Positions 26,263 to 35,859 are shown, counted from the first letter of the stretch. The stretch: 64,000 nucleotides of DNA from CAXNKH01 sp049296795 (GCA_049296795.1 JBAQTC010000011.1:62001-126000); one strand, 5' to 3'. The notes: generated by a model from the letters alone, not told the origin. Numbers and translations: made by a program.

Positions 26263-27200
26263 CCGGCTTGGCCCGGTGCCACGATGTAAGTGCGCAAAGA
26301 GGTGATGCCCTCGATGGCGCATTCAATGACATCACCGGGCTTAAGGTAAAGCTCAGCTGCATTGGGCTTACCAACCGCCACCCCACCTGGTGCGCCGGTG
26401 GCGAACATATCGCCTGGCTCAAGAACCATCAAGCGAGAGAAATGCTCAACGATGTCAGTCATTTTCCAGATCTGGTCGGAGGTGTTCACGCGCATACGTT
26501 GTTCGCCGTTAACCGTGCACGTCATCCACAAATCGTAAGGATCGGCGATCTCATCCATGGTCACGATTTCTGGACCCACAGGGCCAAAACCTGGCGCGTT
26601 CTTGCTGGTCCAAAAACGCGAACCCGAGGCCACTTCACGCTTTTGAGTGTCGCGACAAGTCAGATCGTTTAGCACCGTGACGCCGACCACATGGTCGAAC
26701 GCTTCGCTCTTTTTGACACCAAAAGCGCGCTTGCCAATGACAAAAACCAGCTCCGGCTCGTAGTCCAGGTGCACCACTTCAGCTGGCCGCGCCACCTTAG
26801 CATTATGACCGGCAAGACAGGCCGTGATTTTGACAAAACCGGTTGGTTCATTAGGAATTTCACGGATCAAATCAGTGCGCTTGAGCTCCTCCAGATGAGC
26901 CCGGTAGTTCTTGCCGACACACATGAATTTGCTCGGGTCCGGAATTACCGGAAGATAAGTGATCTCGTTGAGATCGAGCAGCGCAGCTTGATAAGCCTGC
27001 GGATCAGCAGTGGCGGCCTGTGCCAATTGCCTTACCTGCGCCAAGGCTTGCGGCCCAGCTTCCAGTAGTTGCTTCATGCTGCCAGCGCCTAAGGGCCTGA
27101 TCGCCTCAGGCAACGAAGAAAGGTCCAACACCTTCTGCTGCAGCCGCACGCCGATTCGTGCCGCGCTGGATCCCTTGAGCGTAAAACTAAGAAGTCTCAT
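26259..27200 (-). CDS. Fumarylacetoacetate hydrolase family protein
   Basis: The 313-residue protein has the FAH fold, whose members hydrolyse, isomerise or decarboxylate 2-oxo or diketo acids from aromatic or sugar catabolism. Features are the substrate-binding VGKNYRAHLEE, the metal-binding acidic pair in DYEPELVFVIGKRA, and the LNDLTCRDTQ aspartate. The C-terminal GDMFATGAPGGVAVGKP region is typical. It is the second gene of the minus-strand block after the cupin gene and overlaps the Bug gene. The exact reaction is not determinable. Confidence 0.88.
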   Translation of the reverse strand: MRLLSFTLKGSSAARIGVRLQQKVLDLSSLPEAIRPLGAGSMKQLLEAGPQALAQVRQLAQAATADPQAYQAALLDLNEITYLPVIPDPSKFMCVGKNYRAHLEELKRTDLIREIPNEPTGFVKITACLAGHNAKVARPAEVVHLDYEPELVFVIGKRAFGVKKSEAFDHVVGVTVLNDLTCRDTQKREVASGSRFWTSKNAPGFGPVGPEIVTMDEIADPYDLWMTCTVNGEQRMRVNTSDQIWKMTDIVEHFSRLMVLEPGDMFATGAPGGVAVGKPNAAELYLKPGDVIECAIEGITSLRTYIVAPGQAG

Positions 27201-27323
27201 CAGTTAACCAAAGCCCCATAAACCAGATTTTATAAAGAATTCATCCTAAAACGAATCAAATGGCCTAGCAGACGCCAAGTGTCACCTTGGTTACTCGTAA
27301 CACGCTCCTTCACCCCTGCCTTT

Positions 27324-27839
27324 TTAGCGCATGAAATTTCGGACGTAATCAGCGCCTAGGCCAACACGCTCGAAATGTTCCCGGTATTTTTCGATACGGG
27401 TAAAAACATCGTCGTAACCGGTCGCGTTGCCCTGGGGGTCAACGTACATCAGCGCGCCATGGACCGTGAACAGCGTCACCATGTCGGTGCAGTCGTCGGG
27501 AACAATCAAAGTGTGGGTCTCACCGGGCGGCTCGAACACATAGCTGCCCTCTTGCGCCACCCAATCGTGCTCCAGGTAAAGCCATTTGCCCTTGAGCACA
27601 TAGGCGTGAACCTGACCCGAATGGCGATGCCGCTGCAGCAAGCCCGAGCGTTTGACCCGCAACATGTGAATGTAAAAACCGCCGGTCACATTGAGATGTA
27701 TCGGACGTGACCAAATGCCCTCGGACAGCGACGCCCACATGCGCTCATCGTCGGTCATTACATCGTGCAACACCATGTCAGGCGTCATGCCCCAGGGCTG
27801 GGGTTTTTGGTAGGGTGTACGGTCTTCGGATTGGGACAT
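27324..27839 (-). CDS. Cupin protein, 2,4'-dihydroxyacetophenone dioxygenase-like
   Basis: This is a single-domain cupin of 171 residues. Metal-binding candidates lie in LLQRHRHSGQVHAYVLKG and FEPPGETHTLIV, which match the two cupin motifs. Length and pattern recall the 2,4'-dihydroxyacetophenone dioxygenase family, which cleaves the C-C bond next to an aromatic ketone, but this rests on memory of the family. ATG 27839 (MSQSEDRTPY) was chosen over the frame start at 27872. About 120 bp without a gene separates it from the FAH-family gene; I see no clear terminator there. Confidence 0.75.
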   Translation of the reverse strand: MSQSEDRTPYQKPQPWGMTPDMVLHDVMTDDERMWASLSEGIWSRPIHLNVTGGFYIHMLRVKRSGLLQRHRHSGQVHAYVLKGKWLYLEHDWVAQEGSYVFEPPGETHTLIVPDDCTDMVTLFTVHGALMYVDPQGNATGYDDVFTRIEKYREHFERVGLGADYVRNFMR

Positions 27840-27959
27840 AGTCAAGGTGCTATAGCTTGCGGTGAATGGCATTGTCGCACTGACCCGATTGACCTGAGCT
27901 CAGCCCAAGCACGCGGAAATCCTGATAATAGCGGCGCCACCCACTCCCTCAAGCCCACC

Positions 27960-28433
27960 ATGTTGTCAAAGCTCCCCCTTCTGCTGCTGGTTGCGTTTTG
28001 CAGCACCCCCGCTTCAGCGCTCTCGATAGGAATTCCCAAGACCTTGATCGACAAGGCTGTGGTTGCTAAGTTCCCCAAAGAAAAATTCTCGGTCAAACTG
28101 GAAAACCCGAGCACCAGTTTCAGCAAAGAGCGGCAAAGAATTGAGCTCTGCGGCAACTGGAGCAGTAAGCTGCCAGCCAAAACGGGGGATTTCTGCATCG
28201 ACTTTCAACCGCTGTGGAACAAGTCCAAAGGCGATATCGTTTTATCCAAACTCAATATCCTCAAGCTCACTTCGGGTGATGAAAAGTCACTCTCACCTGC
28301 ACTGGCAGCCACCCTCAACAGCAGTTTACTGACGCTGCTTGATGGCACGTCGCTCTACCACGTGCCCGATATGGTGGGTAAACATCTTGAAAGTATTGAG
28401 CTGCAAGAAAGCAGTTTTAAGCTGGTGTTTTAA
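27960..28433 (+). CDS. DUF1439-like exported protein
   Basis: This is a 157-residue protein with a signal peptide (MLSKLPLLLLVAFCSTPASA), but the cleavage region has no cysteine, so it is not a lipoprotein. The mature part begins LSIGIPKTLIDKAVVAKFP and is rich in beta-strand-like segments with two cysteines (ELCGNW, GDFCIDF). This resembles the DUF1439 (YceB-type) family, whose function is unknown. It diverges from the cupin gene and precedes a hydrolase gene by 73 bases. Confidence 0.75.
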   Translation: MLSKLPLLLLVAFCSTPASALSIGIPKTLIDKAVVAKFPKEKFSVKLENPSTSFSKERQRIELCGNWSSKLPAKTGDFCIDFQPLWNKSKGDIVLSKLNILKLTSGDEKSLSPALAATLNSSLLTLLDGTSLYHVPDMVGKHLESIELQESSFKLVF

Positions 28434-28506
28434 GCCGCCTCTCAGGGACTGGCAGAATGCCAGCAGTTTCCTGACCTCGCTCCCCGCAGAAGAAAGAGAG
28501 AAAACC

Positions 28507-29415
28507 ATGCCCTACCTGAACACCGATGATGGTGTGCGCCTGTATTACGAAGATACCGGTAGCGGTACGCCCATCGTTTTTGTTCACGAGTTCGCCGGCG
28601 ACCACCGCAGCTGGGAGCCGCAGATTCGGCACTTCTCGCGCCGCTATCGCTGCATCAGTTACAGCGCCAGAGGCTATTTACCGTCGGACGTCCCCCCGGG
28701 CGAGGGCGAACGTTATTCGCAACAACACTGGCGCGACGACATCCTGGCCGTGATCAAAGCGCTGCAGTTGCCTACCCCGCATATCGTGGGACTCTCCATG
28801 GGTGGTTTTGCCACCCTGCACTTCGGCATGACTTATTGCAAACAAGGTGATCGCCCGCAAGCCCTCTCGCTCACCATCGCTGGCTGCGGCTCAGGCGCCC
28901 ACCCCACGGCCTACCGACAATTCCAACAGGATGCCGTGGTCTTGGCCCAACGTATTCGCAGCGAAGGCATGGGTCAGATCGCCGCAACCTACGGACACGG
29001 ACCGACCCGAGTTCAGTTTCAGAACAAAGATCCGCGCGGTTTTACCGAATTCGCCCAACAATTCTCCGAACATTCAGCTGAAGGCTCGGCTTTGACTTCG
29101 CTCGGTTACCAGGGTCGTCGGCCCTGCCTCTACGACTTGACCGATCAAATCGCCATGATCGATGTTCCGACTCTGGTGATGACGGGCGACGAAGACGAGC
29201 CCTGCTTAGAACCTTCGCTGATGCTCAAGCGGACTATTCCGAAAGCAGGTCTGGCGGTTTTGGCCCAGAGCGGGCACGCCATCAACCTAGAAGAACCGGC
29301 CCTGTTCAACCGTTTACTGGAAGACTTTTTCAGCCAAGTCGAATCCGGTCGCTGGCAAGCCCGAGACCCACGCGCCACCCTGAAATCCATTTACGGCCCC
29401 AACGGAAAACCCTGA
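28507..29415 (+). CDS. Alpha/beta hydrolase
   Basis: The 302-residue hydrolase starts MPYLNTDDGVRLYYEDTGSG. It has the oxyanion-hole VFVHEFAGD, the nucleophile elbow VGLSMGGFA, an aspartate in VMTGDEDEPC and a histidine in AQSGHAINLEEP. There is no signal peptide. It resembles carboxylesterases and lactone hydrolases such as 3-oxoadipate enol-lactonases, but no pathway genes support a specific role. AGAAAGAGAG precedes the start. Confidence 0.88.
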   Translation: MPYLNTDDGVRLYYEDTGSGTPIVFVHEFAGDHRSWEPQIRHFSRRYRCISYSARGYLPSDVPPGEGERYSQQHWRDDILAVIKALQLPTPHIVGLSMGGFATLHFGMTYCKQGDRPQALSLTIAGCGSGAHPTAYRQFQQDAVVLAQRIRSEGMGQIAATYGHGPTRVQFQNKDPRGFTEFAQQFSEHSAEGSALTSLGYQGRRPCLYDLTDQIAMIDVPTLVMTGDEDEPCLEPSLMLKRTIPKAGLAVLAQSGHAINLEEPALFNRLLEDFFSQVESGRWQARDPRATLKSIYGPNGKP

Positions 29416-29418
29416 TTC

Positions 29419-31443
29419 ATGCTGCTTTTTGCTTCCACTGTTTTCCTGTCGGCTTTTTTACTGTTTCAGATTCAGCCCATCGTTGCCAAGATGATCCTGC
29501 CTTGGTTTGGCGGCTCATCCTCGGTTTGGAGCATTTGCATCGTTTTTTTCCAGGCCGAGTTATTACTGGGATATGCCTACGTCCATTGGCTGCACGAAAA
29601 ACTCTCAGCCCAGCGCCAAACGCTGGTGCACGGCACTTTGTTGCTGCTGAGCCTGCTCACGTTGCCGGTGGTGGCCGACCCGAGCTGGAAAGATGGCGCC
29701 ATGGCTAATCCCAGCTGGAGTGTGCTGGCCGTTCTGGCAGCAGCGGTGGGTGCGCCCTACCTGTTGCTGTCAACCACCGGGCCACTGATGCAGGCTTGGT
29801 ACGCCCGCTCCTTCTCGGCGACCAGCTCCAGCTTCAACCCCTACCGGCTGTACGCACTGTCCAACCTGGCTTCAATGTTGGCCCTGTTGTCCTACCCGGT
29901 TCTGGTCGAACCCAACTTGGCGCTCGAACCCCAGGCCTGGGTTTGGTCGGCGGGCTATGCCACTTTTGTCGCCCTGTGCTTGACCACGGCAGTTTTTGCC
30001 TGGCGCCACATGTCTCCCCTTAGCGCTGAATCAACCGTCGAACTGGAATATTCGCCGCATCCCGGCTGGCTCGAATGCCTGCTTTGGATTGGGCTGTCGG
30101 CCACGGCTTCTATTTTGCTGCTGGCCATGACTCGGCATCTGACGCAGGACGTGGCGCCCGTGCCATTTTTATGGGTCTTGCCGCTGAGCATTTACCTGTT
30201 AAGTTTCATACTTTGTTTTGATGCGCCGCGCTACTACGTGCGACCGGTGTTCCTGGCCTTGCTGCCTCTGTCTTTTTGGGCCCTCGACAGCGTCCTCGAC
30301 AGTGGCACCAATGTCCCGCTGCTGGTCACCTTGATCAGCGCCTCTCTTTTCATTTTCTGCATGGTGTGTCACGGCGAACTGGTTCGGCGCAAACCGGCAC
30401 TGCGCTACCTTACGCTGTTTTACTTGATGCTGTCGGTCGGAGGTGCGCTTGGCGGTTTGTTAGTCGGGCTGGTCGCTCCGGCCTTGTTCACGGCGTATTT
30501 TGAGCTGCCGATCGGGCTGTTTCTTTGCGCGGCCTTGGTGGTGCTGGTGCTTTGGCGCGAACTGTACCCGATCTGGCGCGCTTTGTTGCTCCTGGCCCTG
30601 TTGGGCTACGGCTGGCGATTGGGCGATATTTCCTTCGATTATGTCGATGGCTACCGACGGGTGGTGCGCAACTTCTACAGCCAAACCCGGGTCTATGACA
30701 GCGTTGATCCCGTGCTTGGTGCGCACCGCGCCATGTTGCATGGCCGGATCAATCATGGTGAACAGTTTCTGGCGCCAGCCTTTAAGAACAAGCCCAGCGC
30801 CTACTACTGCGAACAATCGGGCATAGGTCAGGCCATTCGCGGACTAGCTCAGGCACAGCCGCTCAAACTCGGCGTGGTCGGGCTGGGCACCGGAACGCTG
30901 GCCACCTATGGTCGCGCGGGCGACGTCATGCGGATCTACGAGATCAACGAGCAGGTGCTCGATCTGGCGCGTCAAGAGTTCAGCTACTTGGCCGATTCAC
31001 CCGCCACCATCGTGCCGGTGTTAGGGGATGCCAGGCTGATGCTCGAGCGCGAAACCAAACAGGGCTTTGATTTGCTGGCCATGGATGCTTTTTCGGGCGA
31101 TTCGATTCCAACTCACCTGCTCACGCTGGAAGCAATCCATGGTTACTTAAGCCACCTCAAGCCCGACGGCTTGCTGGCGGTTCACATCACCAACCACTAC
31201 CTCGATCTGCGTCCTGTCATGGCTGCGGCAGCCCAGCATTTCGGCAAAACTGCGATGAGCTACACCCTGCCCGACGAAGTCACTGATCCGCTGTGCCGCC
31301 ACTCGGTCTGGGTGCTACTGATGGCACCAAACCGCGTGAGCAGTCTGCCAGCAGCGCTACAAAATGGCGAAAAACTTCTGCCCAAGCCAGGCTTCAAACC
31401 CTGGACTGACAGCTTTTCCAATTTAATGGGAATACTGAAATAG
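29419..31443 (+). CDS. Membrane protein fused to a spermidine-synthase-like domain
   Basis: The 674-residue protein has about 12 predicted membrane helices over residues 1-410, including FASTVFLSAFLLFQIQPIVAK and SVGGALGGLLVGLVAPALF. These are followed by a cytoplasmic spermidine-synthase-like methyltransferase-fold domain (about 430-674). The SAM-type loop VVGLGTGTLATYG and the acidic DAFSGDSIPTHL are present. This architecture is widespread and its reaction has not been established. Polyamine synthesis is one possibility but is not shown by the sequence. It follows the hydrolase gene after three bases. Confidence 0.85.
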   Translation: MLLFASTVFLSAFLLFQIQPIVAKMILPWFGGSSSVWSICIVFFQAELLLGYAYVHWLHEKLSAQRQTLVHGTLLLLSLLTLPVVADPSWKDGAMANPSWSVLAVLAAAVGAPYLLLSTTGPLMQAWYARSFSATSSSFNPYRLYALSNLASMLALLSYPVLVEPNLALEPQAWVWSAGYATFVALCLTTAVFAWRHMSPLSAESTVELEYSPHPGWLECLLWIGLSATASILLLAMTRHLTQDVAPVPFLWVLPLSIYLLSFILCFDAPRYYVRPVFLALLPLSFWALDSVLDSGTNVPLLVTLISASLFIFCMVCHGELVRRKPALRYLTLFYLMLSVGGALGGLLVGLVAPALFTAYFELPIGLFLCAALVVLVLWRELYPIWRALLLLALLGYGWRLGDISFDYVDGYRRVVRNFYSQTRVYDSVDPVLGAHRAMLHGRINHGEQFLAPAFKNKPSAYYCEQSGIGQAIRGLAQAQPLKLGVVGLGTGTLATYGRAGDVMRIYEINEQVLDLARQEFSYLADSPATIVPVLGDARLMLERETKQGFDLLAMDAFSGDSIPTHLLTLEAIHGYLSHLKPDGLLAVHITNHYLDLRPVMAAAAQHFGKTAMSYTLPDEVTDPLCRHSVWVLLMAPNRVSSLPAALQNGEKLLPKPGFKPWTDSFSNLMGILK

Positions 31444-31459
31444 CCGCAGGCTAACGGAC

Positions 31460-31921
31460 TTATTTTTTCGGTGGCTCAGTTACCGTGCTGCGTGGCGCAA
31501 TGGTGAGCGTGACCTGAGATTTCGCACCCACCAAGCCTAGGCCCTCAGTGATCTCGACCGTCGCCGTGCGGTCTTGTTTAAAAAACACCAGGATGCTGTT
31601 TTTGGCTCGGGTCGAAGATACCAGCGTCCAGCCCGCCACCGGGTAGTGTTCACGAAAATAAGCAAACGTCTCGGTCGAACTTTGCGCCACTGACAACACA
31701 ATGCGGCCCGCCCAGTTGTTACCACCACCCAGAATCAAGGATTGATCGGACACCAAGCGCGCGCCTTTGGGCAAAGGCAATTCGCCCACCAGTTGCTTCT
31801 GGCTTCGTTCAAAATCATCACCCTCGGTGTCTAGGCCACTGCCCAGATTCGCGCAGGCCGTCAATAGCAGACAAGCACCGAGCAAGCCAACACGCAACCC
31901 AAAGGGAATCATTTTCAACAT
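31460..31921 (-). CDS. Putative lipoprotein
   Basis: This is a 153-residue protein with a lipoprotein signal (VGLLGACLLLTAC, lipobox LTAC). The mature part has no motif I recognise. It includes LPLPKGARLVSDQSLILGGG and ends with proline and lysine residues (TVTEPPKK). ATG 31921 has GGAG upstream. It is convergent with the spermidine-synthase fusion gene, leaving only 16 bases between the stops. Confidence 0.75.
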   Translation of the reverse strand: MLKMIPFGLRVGLLGACLLLTACANLGSGLDTEGDDFERSQKQLVGELPLPKGARLVSDQSLILGGGNNWAGRIVLSVAQSSTETFAYFREHYPVAGWTLVSSTRAKNSILVFFKQDRTATVEITEGLGLVGAKSQVTLTIAPRSTVTEPPKK

Positions 31922-32008
31922 CGGTTTCTCCAGGATTTAAGGCTTGATTGTTCTTGTTTCGCCCTGTCAAGTCGATTCTAGTCGACGCAGTTCGGGCAAG
32001 GCCAAGCC

Positions 32009-33310
32009 TTAGGGATTCACCGAATCGACTCGACTCGCCAACACTTTGTCGATCCTTTTACCGTCGAGGTCAAGCACTTCAAAACGCCAACCCATACAGT
32101 CGATGCACTCCCCCAGACGTGGCAAATGTCCTGTAACTGACATCAGAAGGCCGGCCACCGTGTTGTAGCGGCCGCGTTCTTCTTCAGGCAAATCCTTGAG
32201 TTCGAAACGTGCTTTGAGTTCGCTCACCGGCATCAAACCATCGATCAGCCAGGAACCATCGCTGCGGGCTACGGCCCAGGCTTCTGCCTGACTCTTAGGG
32301 TGCAATTCACCGGTGATGGCTTCGAGTAAATTGCTTTGAGTCACCAGTCCCTGCACCACGCCGTACTCATCAACCACGAAGACCATCCGGTTGGCGCGCG
32401 TTCGGAACTGTTCGAGCAACTCCATGACGGTCAAGGTTTCAGGCAAAAACACCGCAGACTGTACTTGTTCTGATATCGCTTGTGCCGGACCGGCAGCCAG
32501 CACCAGCAACTGACCGACACTGATGATGCCAACCACATTTTCAAGCGAACCCCGACATACGGGGTACCAGGAATGGGCACCCAACGGGTTGTTGGAGGCA
32601 AGCCGCGCCAAACTTTGAGCCGCAGTATCGCTGGCGTCCAACCATTGCACATCGGAGCGCGGAACCATCATCGAAGTCAGCGGTCGTTCACCGAGGTTGA
32701 ACACGTTCTGCACCATCTGATGTTCACTTTTTTCAATCAAACCCGCATCACGGCCTTCGGCCAAGCTGGCCGTAATTTCTTCCTCTGTTACAGCGCGCGC
32801 CACCGTGGTGTCTATCCGCATCAGTTTGAGAACAGCCTGCGTGGTGAACGACAACAGACTGACAAAAGGTCGGGCGGCTGTTGCCAACCACAACATAGGT
32901 CTGGCCACCCAGCGCGCCACCGGCTCAGGGTACAACTGACCAATTCGCTTGGGAACCAGCTCGCCAAAAATGATGGTGACAAAAGTGATCAAGGTCACCA
33001 CCACGGCGGTAGCACTGATTTCAGAAACCGTTTCGGAAATGCCAAGACCCTGCAGCCACAAGGACACGGCCGGGCTGAATGCTGCTTCACCCACAATGCC
33101 GTAGAGGACGCCGATCGAAGTAATTCCAACTTGTACCGTCGACAGGTATTGATCTGGTTTGGCCAGCAGTGCCAGCGCCGTCTTTGCGCCAAGATCGCCG
33201 GCTTCGGACATGGCCGACAGGCGTGCTTTACGACTTGCCGTCAAAGCCAGTTCAGACATGGCAAACACAGCATTGAGCAAGGTCAAACAAACAATCAGTA
33301 GGAAATCCAT
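32009..33310 (-). CDS. CNNM/HlyC-CorC family membrane protein with CBS domains
   Basis: This is a membrane protein of 433 residues from ATG 33310 (MDFLLIVCLTLLN). The N-terminal DUF21/CNNM domain contains AMSELALTASRKARL and FGELVPKRIGQLYPE. A CBS pair follows (TSMMVPRSDVQWLDA..., VVDEYGVVQGLVTQSNLLEAI), then a C-terminal CorC_HlyC domain (DGSWLIDGLMPVSELKARF). Members are linked to magnesium or other cation efflux. The older name 'hemolysin' is misleading. It diverges from apaH with 24 bases between start codons. Confidence 0.92.
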   Translation of the reverse strand: MDFLLIVCLTLLNAVFAMSELALTASRKARLSAMSEAGDLGAKTALALLAKPDQYLSTVQVGITSIGVLYGIVGEAAFSPAVSLWLQGLGISETVSEISATAVVVTLITFVTIIFGELVPKRIGQLYPEPVARWVARPMLWLATAARPFVSLLSFTTQAVLKLMRIDTTVARAVTEEEITASLAEGRDAGLIEKSEHQMVQNVFNLGERPLTSMMVPRSDVQWLDASDTAAQSLARLASNNPLGAHSWYPVCRGSLENVVGIISVGQLLVLAAGPAQAISEQVQSAVFLPETLTVMELLEQFRTRANRMVFVVDEYGVVQGLVTQSNLLEAITGELHPKSQAEAWAVARSDGSWLIDGLMPVSELKARFELKDLPEEERGRYNTVAGLLMSVTGHLPRLGECIDCMGWRFEVLDLDGKRIDKVLASRVDSVNP

Positions 33311-33334
33311 AAAACAACAGCGAGAATCAACATC

Positions 33335-34183
33335 ATGGCACTCTACCTGATTGGCGATGTGCAGGGTTGTGATCAAGCTCTACGGCGATTGCTTGAAAAA
33401 ATCTCTTTCTCTGCGAGCCGCGACACCCTGTATCTGTTGGGCGACCTGGTCAACCGTGGGCCAGACTCGGCTGCGGTGCTGCGCCGATTGATGTCCTATG
33501 GCGCTGCCGCTCAATGCGTACTGGGCAATCACGACCTGCATCTGTTGGCGGTCGCTTACGGTGCCGGGCGAATGCGGCGCAGTGACACCATGACGGGGAT
33601 TTTGCAGGCCAGCGACCGTGAAGCCATGCTGCAATGGCTGCGCCAACAGCGCATGGCCATGTTGCAGACGGTGCACGGCGAGGACATTTTGATGGTTCAT
33701 GCCGGCGTCTTACCCGGTTGGAGCCCGGATCAAACCCTGGCCCTGGCAGCCGAAGTTGAGACCTATCTGCGCTCAGCCGATTGGGTCAAATTTTTGCAAC
33801 AGATGTACAGCAATGAACCTGCTCAGTGGCGCGACGAGCTTGGAGGCATGGACCGGCTGCGGGTGATCGTGAACGCCTTGACCCGTTTGCGTTTTTGTAC
33901 TCAGCAAGGCGTTATGGAGTTTGCCAACAAAGGGGCTCCTGAGACGGCACCTGCGGGTTACCTTCCCTGGTACGCGGTTCCGGGGCGGCTAACGGAACAA
34001 ATCACGGTGGCTTGCGGCCATTGGTCAACCCTGGGCCAACTTGACCAGCGTCAGGTTCTGGCCCTGGATACCGGCTGCGTCTGGGGTGGTGCCTTGAGTG
34101 CGTTGCGACTGGCTGATCAACCCGGTGCCAGCCACCAACTGATTCAAGTCAGAACCGATGCAAACTCAATGCCGCTAGATTGA
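33335..34183 (+). CDS. apaH: Bis(5'-nucleosyl)-tetraphosphatase (symmetrical)
   Basis: The enzyme hydrolyses Ap4A to two ADP. The 282-residue protein has the metallophosphatase motifs GDVQGCDQALRRLL, GDLVNRGPDSAAVLRRL and GNHDLHLLAVAYG, plus MVHAGVLPGWSPDQT. It ends with LDTGCVWGGALSALRL, typical of ApaH. Convergent rhlE follows after a 123-bp spacer occupied by REP-like palindromes. Confidence 0.95.
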   Translation: MALYLIGDVQGCDQALRRLLEKISFSASRDTLYLLGDLVNRGPDSAAVLRRLMSYGAAAQCVLGNHDLHLLAVAYGAGRMRRSDTMTGILQASDREAMLQWLRQQRMAMLQTVHGEDILMVHAGVLPGWSPDQTLALAAEVETYLRSADWVKFLQQMYSNEPAQWRDELGGMDRLRVIVNALTRLRFCTQQGVMEFANKGAPETAPAGYLPWYAVPGRLTEQITVACGHWSTLGQLDQRQVLALDTGCVWGGALSALRLADQPGASHQLIQVRTDANSMPLD

Positions 34184-34191
34184 ACTGAGCT

Positions 34192-34305
34192 ATTGGGGAC
34201 AGGGCTAGACTCCCCTTGCGGATCTGTCCCGCAAGACTGACATCCAATATCCGACAATCAGTTGGGGACAGAGCTACGCTGCGCTACGGTCTGTCCCGCA
34301 AGTTT
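34192..34305. repeat. Two REP-like palindromes
   Basis: Two copies (34192-34235 and 34261-34305) share the frame TTGGGGACAG(G/A)GCT....TCTGTCCCGCAAG with different loop sequences. They fill the spacer between the convergent ends of apaH and rhlE, where the stems could serve as bidirectional transcription stops. They belong to the same family as 4044-4160 and 37415-37451. Confidence 0.85.
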
Positions 34306-34306
34306 A

Positions 34307-35800
34307 TTAGTTTGTTTTAAAAAGCGCAGCGACCATGCGCTTGGGCTTGATATTCGAAGAGATACTGCGTGTTGTCGGGCTTCGGGTTGCAGCCTCCCAG
34401 CTTGGCGCGGCTTCTGACTGTGCAGCAGCTTGGTAAGGTTGATCAAAAAACGGGTCCTTGGGCACCGGCGCAGAGCGTCCATGGTCGCGCCGAGGCGCAC
34501 GTTCGGGTCGAGCGTAGGACGAGTGGCTTTCACTGCGTCGACCAACATCGTCCGTTTCCGGTTCACTGGCGTACAGTCGACGGCCATCGTTGATTCGACC
34601 CTGTTTGCGAATATCGGGACTGTTCTCTTCAAACTCTAGTGCTTCAATCTCGATCTTTTTACCGAGGAGTTTTTCGATATCGCCAACCAGCCTAGCGTCC
34701 TTTCCTGACACGAAGCTCACAGCCAAACCCGAAGCGCCGGCCCGACCGGTTCGACCAATGCGGTGTACGTAATCTTCAGCGTTAAATGGAATATCGAAGT
34801 TGAACACCGCGGGAACGTCCTTGATGTCAAGTCCACGCGCAGCCACGTCAGTACACACCAGCAAATCGACTTCACCCTTTTTGAAGGCATCGAGCGCTTT
34901 GAGGCGTTCGTCTTGGCTCTTGTCGCCATGTAAAGCGGTCGTTTTGAGACCTTCGCGTTCCAGCGAGCGGGCCAAGCGGGCGCAGCCCAACTTGCTATTG
35001 ACAAAAACGAATGCCTGCTTCATTCCCCGATCGCGCAAAATCTGGTGCAGTGCATGGCGCTTGTCATCGTCGCCCACACTGTAGAAATGCTGCTCAACCG
35101 TCGAAGCCGTGGCGTTGGAGCGCGCGACTTCAATCGTGATCGGATCTTGCAAATAGCTGTTGGCCAGTCGCTTGATTTCAGACGAAAAAGTGGCCGAGAA
35201 CAGCAACGTGGTGCGCTGCTTGGGCAAGTAGCTCAAAATGCGCTGCAAGTCAGGCAGGAAACCAATGTCGAGCATGCGATCAGCTTCATCGAGCACCACA
35301 TACTCCACCTGATTCAAGACCGCATTTTTAGCTTCGATGTGGTCGAGCAAACGCCCCGGCGTGGCCACCAGAATTTCCACACCCTTCTTCAGCTCAAGCG
35401 TCTGCGGTTTCATATCCATGCCACCGAACACCACGGCACTGCGCAAATTGGTGTACTTGGCGTAGAGCTTGACCTGCTGGGCTACCTGATCAGCCAATTC
35501 GCGCGTTGGCAGCAAGACCAGAGCGCGAACTGGATGGCGCGCCGGCGAAGTCGAGCTGTTCTCATGCTTGAGCATGCGCTGCAACAGTGGCAAAGAAAAA
35601 GCCGCGGTCTTGCCGGTGCCGGTCTGGGCCGCGCCCATCACGTCACGCCCCTGCAACACCACAGGAATCGCCTGGGCTTGAATCGGAGTCATAGACTCGT
35701 AACCCATGTCGGCCACGGCGCGCGCCAAGGCTGGCGCCAGTTGCAGTTGAGAGAAACAGTCGACGCGAGCAGCGTCAGATTCGGTTGCAGTTTGGGTCAT
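34307..35800 (-). CDS. rhlE: DEAD-box ATP-dependent RNA helicase, RhlE-like
   Basis: The 497-residue helicase shows all core motifs: the Q-motif region YESMTPIQAQAIP, AQTGTGKT, PTRELADQVA, TPGRLLD, VLDEADRMLD, SATFS, and HRIGRTGRAG. The C-terminal 110 residues are charged and low in complexity (RRSESHSSYARPERAPRRDH), as in RhlE, and probably bind RNA. It is likely to act in rRNA maturation or RNA decay. ATG 35800 is preferred over TTG 35803. The stop lies at the edge of a REP-like unit. Confidence 0.93.
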   Translation of the reverse strand: MTQTATESDAARVDCFSQLQLAPALARAVADMGYESMTPIQAQAIPVVLQGRDVMGAAQTGTGKTAAFSLPLLQRMLKHENSSTSPARHPVRALVLLPTRELADQVAQQVKLYAKYTNLRSAVVFGGMDMKPQTLELKKGVEILVATPGRLLDHIEAKNAVLNQVEYVVLDEADRMLDIGFLPDLQRILSYLPKQRTTLLFSATFSSEIKRLANSYLQDPITIEVARSNATASTVEQHFYSVGDDDKRHALHQILRDRGMKQAFVFVNSKLGCARLARSLEREGLKTTALHGDKSQDERLKALDAFKKGEVDLLVCTDVAARGLDIKDVPAVFNFDIPFNAEDYVHRIGRTGRAGASGLAVSFVSGKDARLVGDIEKLLGKKIEIEALEFEENSPDIRKQGRINDGRRLYASEPETDDVGRRSESHSSYARPERAPRRDHGRSAPVPKDPFFDQPYQAAAQSEAAPSWEAATRSPTTRSISSNIKPKRMVAALFKTN

Positions 35801-35859
35801 CAATACCTGAAAGGGGAAACATGTCCCCGACCTAGAAGAAACCCTTATTATCCCTCATC

